DNA of 64,000 nt from Halichondria panicea (Eukaryota > Porifera > Demospongiae > Suberitida > Halichondriidae), in the NCBI RefSeq assembly GCF_963675165.1, contig NC_087382.1, positions 992,001-1,056,000 on the forward strand. Reading direction: 5' to 3'. The notes below the pieces were generated by a model. The model was not told the origin of the DNA. It ran no database searches and was given only the letters and a program-made list of their open reading frames with translations. This document shows, piece after piece, positions 62,530 to 64,000 of this stretch; position 1 is the first letter of the stretch; every line of letters begins with the position of its first letter. The position numbers were made by a program, and so were the translations under genes.

Positions 62530-63169
62530 GTCGAGGAACTCAAAGAATTGAGGGAGCTCATCTTCCCCAGTGGAGAAGAGGGGTGTGTGTATTAGGAGGT
62601 GGGTTCACTGTATATTCACTATAGAAGGTAACTTCATGCAAGGCACCTGACTTTAAATGTAGTTATAGACGTGATTGTACTTGCAGTTGCAGTTACTGTT
62701 ACTGTAGCCTTTAAGACTATCCCAGGGAATAATAGGCATGTCTATTTTTGGTAAAGATCATTACATTAAGTTTTGCAAACAACGTTTTCATTGCTGAAAG
62801 TGGATCCAGTTTAGTCAGCAAGATAACAATGAGAATTATGATTATGTAATGTATCAGTTGTGTGCTGTGTTTATGTCTACGTCTTAATTTGTCTATAATT
62901 ATTATGTCATATTTTTGGGGAAACATCTGAGAATAATTGAATTTTTTCAAGCACATTTTTCAATTTTTTAGAATAATGGGTGAAAAAAGCATAATTTATC
63001 AGGGTCTATTGTGGGGCCCATTAGCTATTGTGGCTACTGCATGTATGTGAATCTTAATTGTCAGTGTACAGACTTGCTCACTACTGATTCACATCACTGG
63101 CATGCCATGAGTGTAGGAATGATAATGATTTGACAGAAACTGTGCGTTGTTTTATTCTGTTCCCTTCAG
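62530..63169. other. Intergenic; nothing recognised
   Basis: AT-rich, with short open frames without support. The BEL/Pao match ends abruptly at about 62530. Confidence 0.45.
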
Positions 63170-63672
63170 TTTTATTCGTTCGCCGTCTCGTTGTATCAAG
63201 TACGATGCTAAAGGAGGAAAGTTGAGATCAGCTTTCTGCAAAGTAGTAGGTATAATCATAACTCTTACAAAAGTTAGCTGCGTGCTTATGTGCATGTTAT
63301 ATATAATTATCCAGCGGCTCACGTACTATCACTATCAACACTCTTAGTCGTACTATTTTTACCACCACTTTTTATTTCTAAGATGATAGATTTGTTCTGA
63401 AGCAGGTCAAGTCAATAGAGATATCATCATTCGAGCTCTTTGCTCCTCACTACCTCAAGCACGTCACAAAGGCTCTGGAAGATAAGGTATATAAAATTAT
63501 ATGGATGCCGTGGCTTTTCCTAGCTTAGTTATTCTGTAGTGCTGGCTGTATTAGAAAAAAAATATCCACTTTAAACACAGCACCAACAAGGTGTTCGATT
63601 TGAAGGGCTCCAAATCTGTCTAAAGAGAGCAGTGGGGACGTACTGTTTTGATGAGAACTACCTTCAATGTAC
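63170..63672 (+). pseudogene. PIKfyve-like (type III PIP kinase) exons, third one broken
   Basis: Exon 63170-63249 (FIRSPSRCIKYDAKGGK, then LRSAFCKVV) and exon 63383-63486 (DDRFVLKQVKSIEISSFE, LFAPHYLKHVTKAL) have AG/GT borders and matching phase. They match the start of the kinase domain of PIKfyve/Fab1 (SFxDFAPxYF region, catalytic K in LKQ). A third stretch, 63577-63672, has KVFDLKGS, the conserved activation-type motif, but then a TAA. DVLFDENYL is reached only after a one-base shift. So it is a fragment or pseudogene of a lipid kinase. The intervening lobe is missing between exons two and three. Confidence 0.65.
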
Positions 63673-63688
63673 GTGATACTTGTTTAAA

Positions 63689-63889
63689 CTAACTGTCAGC
63701 TGATTTAGTAGCACATGATTTAGAAGCCTGCATGAAATCACTTCTGTAGTATCTCGAGTATAGAAAGCGTCCGAGTCCTATAATATATCCGACTAGAAAA
63801 ACATTTGCAATGTGAAAAATTGCTAGGATTGGCCAGGGGAACCACAAAAAAGCGTGGGAACAAGAAATCAGACGAGAGCATAACTCCAA
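63689..63889 (-). CDS. Possible terminal exon with two hydrophobic segments
   Basis: Minus-strand open frame: HAFLWFPWPILAIFHIANVF and VGYIIGLGRFLYSRYYR, ending KSCATKSADS and a stop. Two hydrophobic runs and a basic loop suggest a membrane protein tail. No family recognised and no confident splice acceptor. Could be chance. Confidence 0.3.
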   Translation of the reverse strand: MELCSRLISCSHAFLWFPWPILAIFHIANVFLVGYIIGLGRFLYSRYYRSDFMQASKSCATKSADS

Positions 63890-64000
63890 TCCGTTACAAC
63901 GTCAATCACATGTATACTGGTAGTTTTCCCATGTTTTCCCAGCCAATATGCCACGCAATTTTTACTGGTGGAGTGATGACCAATCCCTATATATATTTAT

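Overview
The window reads as animal DNA, most likely from a demosponge (Amphimedon-like). The reasons are: AT-rich sequence, short GT-AG introns in some genes and very long repeat-filled introns in others, Death/NACHT/LRR immune receptor genes with a 2A-like motif, and a dense load of short palindromic transposable elements. The species call is inference. No tRNA or rRNA gene and no CRISPR array is visible. Nearly every gene-like feature lies on the minus strand.

Layout. (1) 1-9929, minus: a decayed multi-exon gene whose exons encode a B-box-like zinc finger, a RecQ-type helicase, a MULE-like transposase and a Ulp1/C48-like protease in one reading direction. The helicase tail and the start of the transposase share one exon. 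A young 4.35 kb Ty3/gypsy element (186-4540, identical 150-bp LTRs, TCGAC target duplication) sits inside the protease exon. The element carries a trapped copy of the 3' half of its tRNA-Leu primer next to the 5' LTR. (2) 10140-10738: a minisatellite and a gene remnant. (3) 11.3-17.9 kb and 51.3-57.9 kb: a direct segmental duplication about 40 kb apart, each copy carrying a small membrane adaptor-like gene and an NLR gene. Copy 1 has lost the middle of its NACHT domain. Copy 2 keeps the NACHT but its LRR part is broken. Copy 2 also retains its 5' exons (2A-like motif and Death domain) and is interrupted by a 1.42 kb insert that encodes the C-terminal part of a CRESS-type Rep. (4) 18721-46923, minus: a 14-exon, 28 kb gene for a protein of about 780 residues with an N-terminal Death domain followed by a dynamin-like GTPase domain. 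Its introns are packed with nested palindromes. (5) 47.0-50.5 kb: a pogo/Tc1-like element, a TRAF-type RING remnant and a Crypton-like remnant. (6) 60.7-64 kb: a lectin-domain exon, a BEL/Pao integrase fragment, and plus-strand exons of a PIKfyve-like lipid kinase.

How the parts relate. The best-preserved host gene is the Death-GTPase, whose 13 reconstructed splice junctions agree in phase except the last. It lies between two damaged copies of an NLR locus, so the neighbourhood looks like an immune-gene cluster under heavy transposon pressure. Several palindromic elements share a TAGCCTCG end and 9-bp target duplications. A 9-bp duplication is typical of Mutator-like transposases, and a relative of such a transposase is encoded in the first 10 kb.

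Limits: exon boundaries come from reading frames and GT-AG signals only. No database search or transcript data was available. The many single-base indels could be real decay or, in a few homopolymers, sequencing error.
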